Position numbers and translations under genes: made by a program. From Marinomonas sp. THO17 (GTDB lineage Bacteria; Pseudomonadota; Gammaproteobacteria; Pseudomonadales; Marinomonadaceae), in the NCBI RefSeq assembly GCF_040436405.1, contig NZ_AP031575.1, positions 3,151,501-3,215,500 on the forward strand: a DNA stretch of 64,000 nucleotides, written 5' to 3'. Under the pieces are notes generated by a model that saw nothing but the letters and a program-made list of their open reading frames with translations, searched no databases and was not told where the DNA came from. Of this stretch, positions 1-8,568 are shown one piece after another (position 1 is the first letter of the stretch; each line of letters opens with the position of its first letter).

Positions 1-294
1 ACTAAAATCACAGTGCCTCTGATTACGCCGGTGATTTTCTTTAACTTCATTATGCAAACCACTCAAGCTTTCCAAGAGTTTACTGCGCCTTATGTCATTA
101 CTGGTGGTGGTCCTGCGAAATCGACTTATCTGTTCTCTTTATACATTTATGAAACCGCCTTTAAGTATTTCGACTTAGGTTATGGCAGTGCCTTGGCATG
201 GGTATTGTTTGTGGCGGTGGCCATTTTTACAGGGATTTCCTTTAAGTCTTCTAAATACTGGGTGTTCTATTCTGGTGATAAGGGTGGTAAATAA
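1..294 (+). CDS. togM: Oligogalacturonide-type ABC transporter permease, C-terminal fragment (TogM-like)
   Basis: This is the last 97 codons of an inner-membrane permease of the MalF/UgpA type; the window edge removes the N-terminus and most membrane helices. The frame is open from base 1 and starts inside the conserved cytoplasmic EAA loop (KITVPLITP), the surface that contacts the ATPase. Two hydrophobic segments follow, with the family-typical stretch PYVITGGGP between them. It lies 2 nt before a second permease, then an ATPase, then a binding protein, which is the Dickeya togMNAB order. With kduD downstream, the expected substrate is an oligogalacturonide or related unsaturated uronate oligomer. 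The transporter class is certain; the substrate is inferred from the binding protein and context. Confidence 0.8.
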   Translation, partial: TKITVPLITPVIFFNFIMQTTQAFQEFTAPYVITGGGPAKSTYLFSLYIYETAFKYFDLGYGSALAWVLFVAVAIFTGISFKSSKYWVFYSGDKGGK

Positions 295-296
295 TC

Positions 297-1205
297 ATGA
301 CAAAATTATTCATAGATAAATCCACCTCAGCCGTGGTCGATAATGATCGTCATTTGCGCGTGCAAATGCGTAAGCAGAGAATCGGTGCCGGTATTCGTTA
401 CTTTATTCTTTTGTTCTGTGGTCTGGTGATGCTGTATCCCTTGTTTTGGATGTTTTCAGCGTCATTCAAACCCAACCATGAAATCTTCAGTTCGTTGAGC
501 TTGTGGCCTAAAGAATTCTCTTTGGACGGTTTTATTAATGGTTGGAATACGGGAACGGAATACACCTTCGGGCGTTTCTTTCTGAACACCTTCTATTATG
601 TGGTGCCGAAAGTCATCTTAACGGTGATTTCTTCTGTCATAGTCGCTTACGGTTTTGCCCGCTTTGATATTCCCTTCAAGAAGTTTTGGTTTATTACTTT
701 GATTGCGACCATCTTGTTGCCGACTTCCGTGTTGCTGATTCCGCAATATTTGATGTTCCGTGAAATGGGCATGTTAGACAGCTATATGCCGCTGTATTTA
801 CCAATGGCGTTTGCCACGCAAGGCTTCTTTGTTTTTATGCTGATTCAATTCCTGCGCGGTTTGCCAACCGACATGGAAGAGGCAGCTATGATCGACGGTT
901 GTAACTCTTACCAATTGCTGTGGTACATAGTGGTGCCAATGCTAAAACCCGCCATTATTTCTGTGGCCTTATTCCAGTTCATGTGGTCAGTAAACGACTT
1001 CTTAGGTCCACTAATTTATATATCAAGTGTTGAAAAATACCCCATCGCACTCGCGTTGAAGTTGTCCATTGATGTCACCGAAGGTACCCAATGGAATGAA
1101 ATTCTTGCTATGGCATCGATTGCCATCGTTCCGTCAATTGTCGTCTTTCTGATTGCGCAAAACTATTTTGTGGAAGGAATTACGTCCGGTGGTGTTAAAG
1201 GTTAG
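297..1205 (+). CDS. togN: Oligogalacturonide-type ABC transporter permease (TogN-like, MalG family)
   Basis: Second inner-membrane permease of the importer, 302 residues, normal for the MalG/AraQ family. About six hydrophobic segments are visible, the first at residues 34-55. The EAA motif (EEAAMIDG) is at 194-201, followed by the LLWYIVVPMLKPA loop that docks on the ATPase. The ATG start has an AAGGGTGG Shine-Dalgarno about 9 nt upstream, lying inside the end of the preceding permease gene, which suggests translational coupling. The N-terminal 30 residues are hydrophilic and cytoplasmic. The permease pair forms the translocation channel; specificity should come from the binding protein encoded two genes downstream. 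Confidence 0.85.
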   Translation: MTKLFIDKSTSAVVDNDRHLRVQMRKQRIGAGIRYFILLFCGLVMLYPLFWMFSASFKPNHEIFSSLSLWPKEFSLDGFINGWNTGTEYTFGRFFLNTFYYVVPKVILTVISSVIVAYGFARFDIPFKKFWFITLIATILLPTSVLLIPQYLMFREMGMLDSYMPLYLPMAFATQGFFVFMLIQFLRGLPTDMEEAAMIDGCNSYQLLWYIVVPMLKPAIISVALFQFMWSVNDFLGPLIYISSVEKYPIALALKLSIDVTEGTQWNEILAMASIAIVPSIVVFLIAQNYFVEGITSGGVKG

Positions 1206-1214
1206 GTAGCTATT

Positions 1215-2354
1215 ATGTCTAAAGTTGTATTAGAAAATTTAACGAAAGTGTACTCGAACGGTTTTAAAGCGGTTCATGGGATAGATTTAGAAATCGAAGA
1301 CGGTGAGTTCTTAGTGGTGATCGGACCTTCGGGTTGCGCTAAATCCACTACATTACGCATGTTGGCCGGTTTGGAATCCATTTCTGGTGGCACCATCACG
1401 ATTGGCGATCGTATCGTCAATAATTTACCGCCAAAGGATCGTGGTATTGCCATGGTGTTCCAAAACTACGCCTTGTATCCACACATGAGCGTGCGGGAAA
1501 ACTTAGGCTTTGGTTTAAAACTGGCCAAGGTTGGCAAGGCAGACATTGAGAAGCAGGTTAACGAAGCCGCCGAATTGTTGGAATTAACGCCTTTATTGGA
1601 TCGTTTGCCGCGTCAATTGTCTGGTGGTCAGGCACAGCGTGTGGCGGTGGGGCGTGCCATTGTCAAACGTCCTCAGGTTTTCTTGTTCGATGAACCCTTA
1701 TCGAATCTGGATGCGAAATTACGTGCCTCCATGCGAGTGCGTATTTCTGATCTACACAAAACCTTAAAGCAAACCAATCGCTCAGCGACCAGTGTCTACG
1801 TCACCCACGATCAAACGGAAGCCATGACCATGGGTGACCGTATTTGTGTCATGAAAGATGGGCACATCATGCAAGTAGACACGCCAGCCAATCTTTATAA
1901 ATACCCGCGAAACCTATTTGTTGCAGGCTTCATTGGAGCGCCAGAAATGAACATGGTGGAAGCAGACTTGTCACGCAATGAGCAGGGGGAATATCACCTG
2001 TCTTTGGCACAACAAGGGCTGATTTTGTCAGCAGAAAAAGCTCAAAAAGTGGCGGATAAATTCACCTCAGATGTGGTGTTTGGTATTCGTCCAGAGTTTA
2101 TCAAGTTGGCTGATGATAACTCACCGCAAGGTGCCGTAGTGAAAGGCACAGTGATTCGTATGGAGAACATGGGAGCAGAGTTTTATGTTCATTTCTCTGT
2201 CGATGGTGAGAAGAAGGAAATGTGTGCTCGAATTCCTTCTGACATTGTAGAAACACAGTTATGGAATTCAAAAGGTAAAGAGCAGTTGTTCCATTTTGAA
2301 ATGAACAATGCCCATATCTTTGATAAGCAAACCGAGGAAAATATCTCTCTCTAA
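1215..2354 (+). CDS. togA: Sugar ABC transporter ATP-binding protein (TogA/MalK/UgpC family)
   Basis: ATPase subunit of the CUT1 importer, 379 residues. Visible motifs are the Walker A region GPSGCAKST (37-45), Q-loop at Q83, signature LSGGQ (135-139), Walker B VFLFDE (155-160) and the switch histidine in VYVTHD (H198). A C-terminal TOBE/MalK-type regulatory domain follows from about residue 240. The Walker A has alanine (codon GCT) where the last glycine before the catalytic lysine is standard; everything else looks intact, so it is probably functional. It starts 9 nt after togN and drives uptake through TogM/TogN. Family assignment is firm, substrate inferred. Confidence 0.88.
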   Translation: MSKVVLENLTKVYSNGFKAVHGIDLEIEDGEFLVVIGPSGCAKSTTLRMLAGLESISGGTITIGDRIVNNLPPKDRGIAMVFQNYALYPHMSVRENLGFGLKLAKVGKADIEKQVNEAAELLELTPLLDRLPRQLSGGQAQRVAVGRAIVKRPQVFLFDEPLSNLDAKLRASMRVRISDLHKTLKQTNRSATSVYVTHDQTEAMTMGDRICVMKDGHIMQVDTPANLYKYPRNLFVAGFIGAPEMNMVEADLSRNEQGEYHLSLAQQGLILSAEKAQKVADKFTSDVVFGIRPEFIKLADDNSPQGAVVKGTVIRMENMGAEFYVHFSVDGEKKEMCARIPSDIVETQLWNSKGKEQLFHFEMNNAHIFDKQTEENISL

Positions 2355-2435
2355 CGGCTTTTTATGTGCTGCCAGCACTTGTCTCTAGCGGCGCTAAGAA
2401 GTTTTAACATTATGTTATAAACGAGGAAAGCAAGC

Positions 2436-3722
2436 ATGAAAATAAAAACAATAGCTATGTTGGTCGGATTAGCAACCGCAGGATCTATGGTCAGTGTCAA
2501 TGCCAGCGCAGAAGAGTTACGTATGTCTTGGTGGGGCGGGAACTCTCGTCACGCGGCGACCAATGCTGCCGTAGATGAGTTTGAAAAAGTGAATCCGAAC
2601 ATCAGTGTCAAAACAGAATACACAGGTTGGGGTGGTCACCTGGAGCGTTTGACCACGCAAATAGCCGGTAATACTGAACCGGATTTGATGCAAACCAATT
2701 GGAACTGGATGCCGATTTTCTCCCCTCGTGGTGATGGTTTTAAAGATTTACGTGACTACAGCGATATTCTGGATCTCAGTCAGTTTGATGAAGCAGCGCT
2801 AGCGGCGGGTACCAACAATGGTAAGTTGAATGGCATTCCAAACTCCATGGCTGCACGTATTTTCTATTTCAACAAGGACACATGGGACAGAGCGGGCTTG
2901 CCTTACCCAGTGACTTGGGATGATTTCATGAAAGCAGGCCCAGTCTTCAAAGAAAAGCTGGGTGATGAGTACTTCCCATTGGTGTTGGAAGGCCGTGATG
3001 TGATTGCCTTGAACCGTTCTTATATGGTGCAGAAATACGGCATCCCAATGATAGATGAAGACAACAAGCGCATTGCTTATTCTGACGAGCAAATGTTGGA
3101 ATTCTTTAAAATTTACGAAGACATGGTGAACAACCATGTGGCGCCAAGCAGTAAATACATTGCGGGTTTTGGTGCGGCCAACCTTTATGAGCACAAACCT
3201 TGGATCAATGGCGAATGGGCTGGTTTGTACATGTGGAACTCGGCGATCAACAAGTATAACGATAACCTAAAACCACCTATGTCATTGGAGTTAGGCTTCT
3301 ATCCAATGATGAAAGGAGCCAGTGATGCGGGTCTGTTTTATAAGCCAGCGCAAATGTTCTCCATTGGTAAAAACTCAGAAAAACCTGAAGAGGCGGCGAA
3401 ACTGTTGAACTTCATTCTCAATGAGCCAGCAGGTTACAAAGCCATGGGCTTAGCCCGTGGTGTGCCGTTGAGCTTGGCGGCGCGTCGTGCCTTGATGCTA
3501 GACGGTACAATCAAAGAGTCTGATTTGTCTGTGGCGGGTCTTGGGCAAATCAATGACCTTCCTAAGCAACTACAGACATCGGCTTACTTTGAAAATCCGC
3601 AATTTGTCAGCTTGTTCCAAGAGTTAATCGAAAAAATGGACCAAGGACAAATTACCGTAGAAGAAGCGGCAGATGACTTCATGACACAAGGTAATCGTAT
3701 CTTGCGTCGTGCAATGCGCTAG
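2436..3722 (+). CDS. togB: Periplasmic oligogalacturonide-type binding protein (TogB-like)
   Basis: Family 1 extracellular solute-binding protein, 428 residues. Residues 1-25 are a Sec signal peptide (basic start, hydrophobic core, likely cleavage after NASA). The mature start ELRMSWWGGNSRH and the segment TNWNWMPIFSP resemble, as I recall them, TogB proteins of pectin-degrading enterobacteria, which is the main reason for the oligogalacturonide call. The start is supported by GAGGAAAG about 6 nt upstream. It sits 81 nt after togA and is followed by two hairpins that probably stabilise the mRNA end, a common way to make more binding protein than permease. A different acidic oligosaccharide remains possible. 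Confidence 0.8.
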   Translation: MKIKTIAMLVGLATAGSMVSVNASAEELRMSWWGGNSRHAATNAAVDEFEKVNPNISVKTEYTGWGGHLERLTTQIAGNTEPDLMQTNWNWMPIFSPRGDGFKDLRDYSDILDLSQFDEAALAAGTNNGKLNGIPNSMAARIFYFNKDTWDRAGLPYPVTWDDFMKAGPVFKEKLGDEYFPLVLEGRDVIALNRSYMVQKYGIPMIDEDNKRIAYSDEQMLEFFKIYEDMVNNHVAPSSKYIAGFGAANLYEHKPWINGEWAGLYMWNSAINKYNDNLKPPMSLELGFYPMMKGASDAGLFYKPAQMFSIGKNSEKPEEAAKLLNFILNEPAGYKAMGLARGVPLSLAARRALMLDGTIKESDLSVAGLGQINDLPKQLQTSAYFENPQFVSLFQELIEKMDQGQITVEEAADDFMTQGNRILRRAMR

Positions 3723-3731
3723 TCAATAGCT

Positions 3732-3788
3732 TGTGCGATTCGACAGAGTCGCACAGTCATTTAGCAAACAAACAGGGACGTTTGTTTG
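3732..3788 (+). terminator. Two consecutive hairpins downstream of togB
   Basis: Hairpin one: TGTGCGA (3732-3738) pairs with TCGCACA (3749-3755). Hairpin two: CAAACAAAC (3765-3773) pairs perfectly with GTTTGTTTG (3780-3788). Neither is followed by a long T-run, so they may be an mRNA-stabilising or leaky end of the tog operon rather than a strong intrinsic terminator. Confidence 0.5.
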
Positions 3789-3865
3789 AGCTTTAAAAAG
3801 CACTTTCACTTTATTTTTTATGCCAATGCTGGTTGAGCGGCTGAGAATTGGCTTTATGTTAATAT

Positions 3866-3882
3866 ATGAAAAGCTGTTTCAT
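3866..3882 (+). promoter_or_regulatory. KdgR-like operator upstream of kduD
   Basis: The 17-bp sequence ATGAAAAGCTGTTTCAT is an inverted repeat (ATGAAA, 5 nt, TTTCAT) about 104 nt before the kduD start. It resembles the TGAAAC...GTTTCA core of KdgR operators that control pectin catabolism in gammaproteobacteria. The match is by eye; no kdgR gene is in this window. Confidence 0.45.
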
Positions 3883-3985
3883 TAAATTTAAAAATATATT
3901 TTCTTGTGTTATTCTGAATGGACATGCGAACTGCTTTGCCATTGTTCGGCAGATTTCTGCAGTGAAAAATTGATTAGGTGATTTT

Positions 3986-4744
3986 ATGAAAGAAATGTTT
4001 GATCTAAGCAACAAGGTGGCCATAGTTACCGGGTGTAATACGGGTTTAGGACAAGGTATGGCTTTGGCGCTGGCGAAAGCGGGTGCCAATATTGTTGGTG
4101 TCAATCGTGAAAATCCATCAGAAACCATTGAACTTATGGCGGCAACAGGTCGCAAGTTTCACAGTGTGATTGCGGATATGAGTAAAGTAGACGCGGTTGA
4201 TCTGGTTATTAACGAGGCTGTCGCTGCATTTGGCCAAGTGGACATACTAGTAAACAACGCTGGTATCATTCGCCGTAATGATGCCATTGATTTCAGTGAA
4301 AAAGACTGGGATGACGTCATGAATGTGAACATTAAGTCGGTGTTCTTTATGTCACAAGGCTTTGCTCGACAAGTGATCAAACAAGGTACGTCAGGTAACA
4401 TTATTAATATTGCTTCCATGCTGTCTTTCCAAGGGGGGATTCGAGTGCCTTCTTATACAGCATCAAAGAGTGGTGTAATGGGGGTTACCCGTTTGCTGGC
4501 CAATGAATGGGCACAGCACGGCATTAATGTGAATGCCATTGCGCCAGGTTATATGGCCACCAACAATACGCAAGCCTTGCGTGCTGACGAAGCGCGTTCG
4601 AGTGAGATATTAGGACGGATTCCAGCGGGTCGTTGGGGCTTACCGGAAGACATGGCAGGGCCAGTGGTCTTTTTGGCATCGGATGCTTCACGTTATGTAA
4701 ATGGCTACACCCTTGCCGTAGATGGTGGTTGGTTGGCTCGTTAA
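3986..4744 (+). CDS. kduD: 2-dehydro-3-deoxy-D-gluconate 5-dehydrogenase (KduD), SDR family
   Basis: Cytosolic NAD(H)-dependent short-chain dehydrogenase of 252 residues. In pectin and uronate breakdown KduD reduces 2,5-diketo-3-deoxygluconate to 2-keto-3-deoxygluconate, which then enters the KDG kinase/aldolase route. Visible features are the Rossmann motif TGCNTGLG (15-22), NNAG (90-93), catalytic Ser144, Tyr157 and Lys161 (YTASK), and a C-terminus ending VDGGWLAR, typical of KduD. It lies 263 nt after togB on the same strand, with its own KdgR-like site, so it is probably a separate but co-regulated unit. A strong terminator follows. Related gluconate dehydrogenases are the main alternative. 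Confidence 0.85.
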   Translation: MKEMFDLSNKVAIVTGCNTGLGQGMALALAKAGANIVGVNRENPSETIELMAATGRKFHSVIADMSKVDAVDLVINEAVAAFGQVDILVNNAGIIRRNDAIDFSEKDWDDVMNVNIKSVFFMSQGFARQVIKQGTSGNIINIASMLSFQGGIRVPSYTASKSGVMGVTRLLANEWAQHGINVNAIAPGYMATNNTQALRADEARSSEILGRIPAGRWGLPEDMAGPVVFLASDASRYVNGYTLAVDGGWLAR

Positions 4745-4780
4745 AGCAGTCGATAAAGCAAGGAATTGTACAGAGTCAAA

Positions 4781-4817
4781 AAAAGAGCCGTACCTTTTCA
4801 GGTTACGGCTCTTTTTT
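4781..4817. terminator. Bidirectional intrinsic terminator between kduD and dctM
   Basis: AAAAGAGCCGTACC pairs with GGTTACGGCTCTTTT (one bulged T), flanked by A-run and T-run on both sides. It lies between two convergent genes and can stop transcription from either direction. Confidence 0.85.
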
Positions 4818-4871
4818 GTGGTTAAGAGACTCTAGTCTATAGAAGGTCTCTCATTGTTTCTCAGTCAGTCA

Positions 4872-6485
4872 TTACTGAACTATTTCTGGCCCCATAATGC
4901 TGTAAGGCAAGGCGGTCGATAGTGCAGGAATGTAAGTTACCAATACCAAGAACACCATCAATACCAATACGAATGGCATAGCGGCTTTTACCACGCGGGC
5001 CAAACTCATGCCGGTGATGCCTGAGGTAACGAATAGGTTCAAACCTATGGGTGGGGTAATCATACCGATTTCCATGTTAACCACCATGATGATACCCAAG
5101 TGGATTGGGTCGACACCCAGTTCCATAGCAATAGGGAATACCACGGGGGCAACGATGACCAAAAGACCTGATGGTTCCATGAACTGACCACCGATCAACA
5201 ATAGAATGTTGACTGCGATCAAGAAGGTAAACCAGTTGAACCCAACGCCCAACATCCACTCAGTAATGGCTTGTGGAATACGCTCTGCTGACAAGGTGTG
5301 AGCAAACAACAAGGCATTGGCGATGATGAACATCAACATGACAGTGGTTTTGGTGCCTTCCAACATAACTTTGCGAGACTCTTCGCCAAACAAAGATGGG
5401 AAGAAGCCGCGTAACATCAGACTTAGATTACGACCCCAAATGGGTAAACCTGCCGCCAAACAAGCAATAATAGAGGCATCCAACTTAGCAGAGCGTTTGT
5501 AAACATAGAAAACGCCCAACAAGACAGACATGATCAACCCCCATAGGGCACGATCACCGCCCGTGATGGTTTCACTGTCCGCAAGAGCGAAAAATGACAT
5601 GATTTCCCACACCAGGAAGAAGGACACACCATAAACCGTACCATTGAAACCCACACGGGCGTGCGGTGCATCATTGTCGTTGGTCCAAGTTTGGCCTTTC
5701 AGTGGGCCCATGTCACGGTACACAAAGAGGGCGATAAATATAGAGTATACTGCTGCCACAACCGCTGCTTCAGTTGGTGTGAACACACCACCATAGATAC
5801 CCCCCATGATGATTACCACAAGGAACAAGCCCCAACCAGCGTCTTTACCGCCACGAACTAGGTTACCAAATCCTTTCCACTCTTCAGCAGGTAGCTTCTT
5901 GATGCGTGCCACGACATAGATGGCCAACATCAACATACCGCCAGCCATCAAGCCTGGGATAACCCCTGCCAAGAACATACGACCTACGGACACGTCAACT
6001 GACGCTGCGTATACCACCATAACGATAGAAGGTGGAATCAAGATACCCAAGGTGCCTGCGTTAGCAATGATGCCTGCAGCAAACTCCTTGGAGTAACCCA
6101 CCTGACGCATACCCGCAATGGCAATGGTACCGATAGCAACCACTGTGGCTGGCGACGAACCAGACAAAGCTGCGAACATCATACAAGCCAATACGGATGC
6201 CATGGCCAAACCACCGCGGAAGTGACCCACACTGGCAATGGCGAAGTTAATCAGACGTTTTGCTACACCACCGGTCGACATGTAAGACGAGGCGATGATG
6301 AAAAAAGGGATGGCCAGCAAGGTATAGTGCTGACCCGCTCCAAACAAGGAAATGGCCACAGACGATAATGAGTCGTGAGAAAAGAAAGTAATAAATAAAA
6401 TGGACGATAAGCCCAACGAGATACCCACCGGCAAGCCGATAAACAGCAGGGTCAGTACCAAGGAAAAGAGAATAAGAGATTCCAC
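4872..6485 (-). CDS. dctM: C4-dicarboxylate TRAP transporter large permease (DctM), with an insertion
   Basis: Twelve-or-more-helix inner-membrane subunit that catalyses ion-coupled uptake of substrate delivered by DctP. It has 537 residues against about 425 for ordinary DctM. The extra length is one block at about residues 260-370, between YRDMGPLKG and RKVMLEGTKT, containing two or three hydrophobic stretches. Sequence on both sides is standard, with the family motif GTLGILIPPSI at 144-154 and ITPPIGLNLFV near the C-terminus. The start is GTG with GGGAGC about 6 nt upstream, 15 nt after dctQ. It is the last gene of a dctP-dctQ-dctM operon. Confidence 0.88.
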   Translation of the reverse strand: MESLILFSLVLTLLFIGLPVGISLGLSSILFITFFSHDSLSSVAISLFGAGQHYTLLAIPFFIIASSYMSTGGVAKRLINFAIASVGHFRGGLAMASVLACMMFAALSGSSPATVVAIGTIAIAGMRQVGYSKEFAAGIIANAGTLGILIPPSIVMVVYAASVDVSVGRMFLAGVIPGLMAGGMLMLAIYVVARIKKLPAEEWKGFGNLVRGGKDAGWGLFLVVIIMGGIYGGVFTPTEAAVVAAVYSIFIALFVYRDMGPLKGQTWTNDNDAPHARVGFNGTVYGVSFFLVWEIMSFFALADSETITGGDRALWGLIMSVLLGVFYVYKRSAKLDASIIACLAAGLPIWGRNLSLMLRGFFPSLFGEESRKVMLEGTKTTVMLMFIIANALLFAHTLSAERIPQAITEWMLGVGFNWFTFLIAVNILLLIGGQFMEPSGLLVIVAPVVFPIAMELGVDPIHLGIIMVVNMEIGMITPPIGLNLFVTSGITGMSLARVVKAAMPFVLVLMVFLVLVTYIPALSTALPYSIMGPEIVQ

Positions 6486-6500
6486 AATAAAGCTCCCGTG

Positions 6501-7178
6501 CTAGTCTTTTAGGGCGTTTTGATTTTCTTTGACAAGGTCTTGAGCTTCATGACCGCTGATCAACATGTCGCGTTTGCCACGCGCAATGTTGATGAAGGCT
6601 TGCAAAGAACGATAAGACAAAAGCGCCAAACTGATGGGCAGAATCACTAATACAATCCAGCGTTGAACACGTGGGCGTACGCCAAACCATTCTTGAATAA
6701 AGGCTGGGTAACGCAATTCTTCAGAGCCAATACCAATGCGGAACATTTTTGACCAGTATTCAATCGCACCACCGCGTACATCGACACCCAGCATGGCCAA
6801 CCAAGTAGAGTCTAATAGAATCAATCCATACAGCATGGCGGCAGCAGCACCGAATAAAGAAAGGCCTTTGGCAATAGGGCGAGGAACAGCGTTAAGCACA
6901 ATGTCGACACCTAAGTGAAGACTGGTTTTGATGCCGTAACTCATGCCTAGCAAGATCAGCCAAGAGAAAGCAATGGTGTTGAATTCCAGAGCAGCATCCC
7001 AGCCTGTGTTAAAGCCATAGCGAGCAATTACCTGACCGAAAGACACAAGCATGATGGATGAAATAACAATAATGAGCAGGTTTTCTTCTGCTCTTTCCAT
7101 TACCTTTGGAAAGCGCTTTTCTAAACCCCAAATAATCAGGATAAAGAAGAGTAAATATAAATGTGGCCAATATGCCAT
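6501..7178 (-). CDS. dctQ: C4-dicarboxylate TRAP transporter small permease (DctQ)
   Basis: Four-helix inner-membrane partner of DctM, 225 residues. Hydrophobic segments are visible near residues 5-18, 33-50, 70-90 and 105-125, with a further one at about 172-190 in an extended C-terminal region; ordinary DctQ proteins have about 160-180 residues, so this one is also on the long side. The sequence WLILLGMSYGIKTSLHLGVDI is typical of the family. The ATG start is preceded by GGAGAACC. It sits between dctP (152 nt upstream) and dctM (15 nt downstream). The size of both membrane subunits suggests they belong to one distinctive DctQM subtype. Confidence 0.85.
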   Translation of the reverse strand: MAYWPHLYLLFFILIIWGLEKRFPKVMERAEENLLIIVISSIMLVSFGQVIARYGFNTGWDAALEFNTIAFSWLILLGMSYGIKTSLHLGVDIVLNAVPRPIAKGLSLFGAAAAMLYGLILLDSTWLAMLGVDVRGGAIEYWSKMFRIGIGSEELRYPAFIQEWFGVRPRVQRWIVLVILPISLALLSYRSLQAFINIARGKRDMLISGHEAQDLVKENQNALKD

Positions 7179-7286
7179 GAGGTTCTCCTAGTGCTTGTGG
7201 AGCAAAACAATAAACAGCAGCGTGTGGCAAGATTGTGAAACTATAGGGTCATCAGAAGGAGACGGTGGTCACATTAACACCACAAA

Positions 7287-7310
7287 GAGCTGGCCCCAAA
7301 GGGCCAGCTC
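7287..7310 (-). terminator. Strong hairpin between dctP and dctQ
   Basis: A perfect 10-bp stem GAGCTGGCCC/GGGCCAGCTC with the 4-nt loop CAAA lies 20 nt after the dctP stop codon. No long T-run follows in the transcript, so it looks like a partial terminator or 3'-end stabiliser that raises DctP over DctQM. Confidence 0.65.
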
Positions 7311-7329
7311 ACTGCAGGGTAAGACTAAC

Positions 7330-8322
7330 TTATGCGCCAGCTGCCGCGTTGATTAGATCTGTACCTATGTAGTTTTCGAACTGCTTCCACACAGGCTTCA
7401 TTGTTTCAACCCAAACGTCTAGTTGTTCAGGTGTTAGAGTATTGATCTTACCGCCAGCCTTAAGAATGTTAGCACGGTTCGCCGCTTCTTTGGCTTTTAC
7501 AGAAAGGTTCGCTTCTTGAGTCACGTCATCAGCAATTTGTAGGAATTGCGCGCGATCCTCAGATGATAAGCTGTCTAGGAATTCAGAAGACGTCATGAAT
7601 AAGTAAGCCAACAATTGGTGGTTGGTTTCTGTAGTACTGTCTTGCACTTCGTAGAATTTTTTCGTGTAGATGTTTGACCAAGTGTTTTCTTGACCATCTA
7701 CCACACCTGTTTGTAAAGCGCCATATACTTCAGAGAAGGCCATAGCTTGTGGAGAAGCGCCCATTGCTGCAATCATTTGTTTTGCAACATCAGAGGTTTG
7801 TACACGGAATTTCAAGCCTTTGGCATCGCTTGGTAGGATAAGCGGTTTGTTGGCAGAGAAGTATTTCATACCAGACATCCAGTAACCTAATCCTACGAAA
7901 CCTGCGTATTCATCCATTTCCAATAAAAGTTTTTTGCCTTCCGGGGTTTTGGTAAAGCGAATGGCGTGATCCATGTCTTTGAAAATGAAAGGTAGGTCGA
8001 ATACACCATATTTATCTGTGTAAGAACCGAATTTAGATAGAGAAGGTGCTAGCAACTGAACGTCGCCTAGCAAAAGTGCTTCAAGTTCTTTTGAATCACC
8101 AAAAAGCGTTGAGTTAGGGTAAACCTCAACACACAACTTTCCGTCCATCTCTTTATTAACGCGCTCTGCAAAATTATTAGCAGCAACCACTTTAGGGTGC
8201 GTTGTACCACCAGTCACGTGACTGAATTTTACTACACGCTCACCAGCATCACAGTTGGCTAAAGCGGTATTTGCAGAAAACGCTAAGGCAAGAGAAGTTA
8301 GAGCAAGACTGATTTTTTTCAT
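7330..8322 (-). CDS. dctP: C4-dicarboxylate-binding periplasmic protein (DctP)
   Basis: TRAP solute receptor, 330 residues, binding succinate, malate or fumarate in the periplasm and passing it to DctQM. Residues 1-22 are a signal peptide (MKKISLALTSLALAFSANTALA). The mature protein has the classical DctP segments VEVYPNSTLFGD, LAPSLSKFG, VFDLPFIFKD and AFSEVYGALQTGVVDGQENTW; the conserved arginine that fixes the substrate carboxylate is in GLKFRVQTSD (about residue 170). First gene of the operon. The resemblance to the Rhodobacter C4-dicarboxylate receptor is strong, so a uronate substrate, though tempting beside kduD, is less likely. Confidence 0.87.
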   Translation of the reverse strand: MKKISLALTSLALAFSANTALANCDAGERVVKFSHVTGGTTHPKVVAANNFAERVNKEMDGKLCVEVYPNSTLFGDSKELEALLLGDVQLLAPSLSKFGSYTDKYGVFDLPFIFKDMDHAIRFTKTPEGKKLLLEMDEYAGFVGLGYWMSGMKYFSANKPLILPSDAKGLKFRVQTSDVAKQMIAAMGASPQAMAFSEVYGALQTGVVDGQENTWSNIYTKKFYEVQDSTTETNHQLLAYLFMTSSEFLDSLSSEDRAQFLQIADDVTQEANLSVKAKEAANRANILKAGGKINTLTPEQLDVWVETMKPVWKQFENYIGTDLINAAAGA

Positions 8323-8548
8323 TTTTATAAGACTCCAAAAAGCTTATTTATTATTGTTGCCTGTTTCTTTGTCACATGGACGAGCAAAACAGGTATTGCT
8401 AGGGTCAGTCATTTACATAATTTATGCCAATTCTTTAAAAATTTACTTAAATTATTGATTTTATTGATTTTAAATTTATTCTTTCTGAAGTGTATATGAG
8501 AATTAAAGAAGGCTTATGGGGGAGACTTGGCACACTTGTTAAAGCTGT

Positions 8549-8568
8549 ATGGGTGGTTATCCGCCCAT
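8549..8568. terminator. Hairpin containing the tmcA stop codon
   Basis: ATGGGTGG (8549-8556) and CCGCCCAT (8561-8568) form an 8-bp stem with one G-T pair and loop TTAT, followed on the plus strand by a T-run. The tmcA stop codon lies in it. On the tmcA transcript it is a weaker hairpin without T-run. Confidence 0.35.

Noticed and set aside
8443-8475. Doubled ATTGATTTT in the dctP upstream region
   Set aside because: Two imperfect copies in a very AT-rich stretch; not distinguishable from low complexity.
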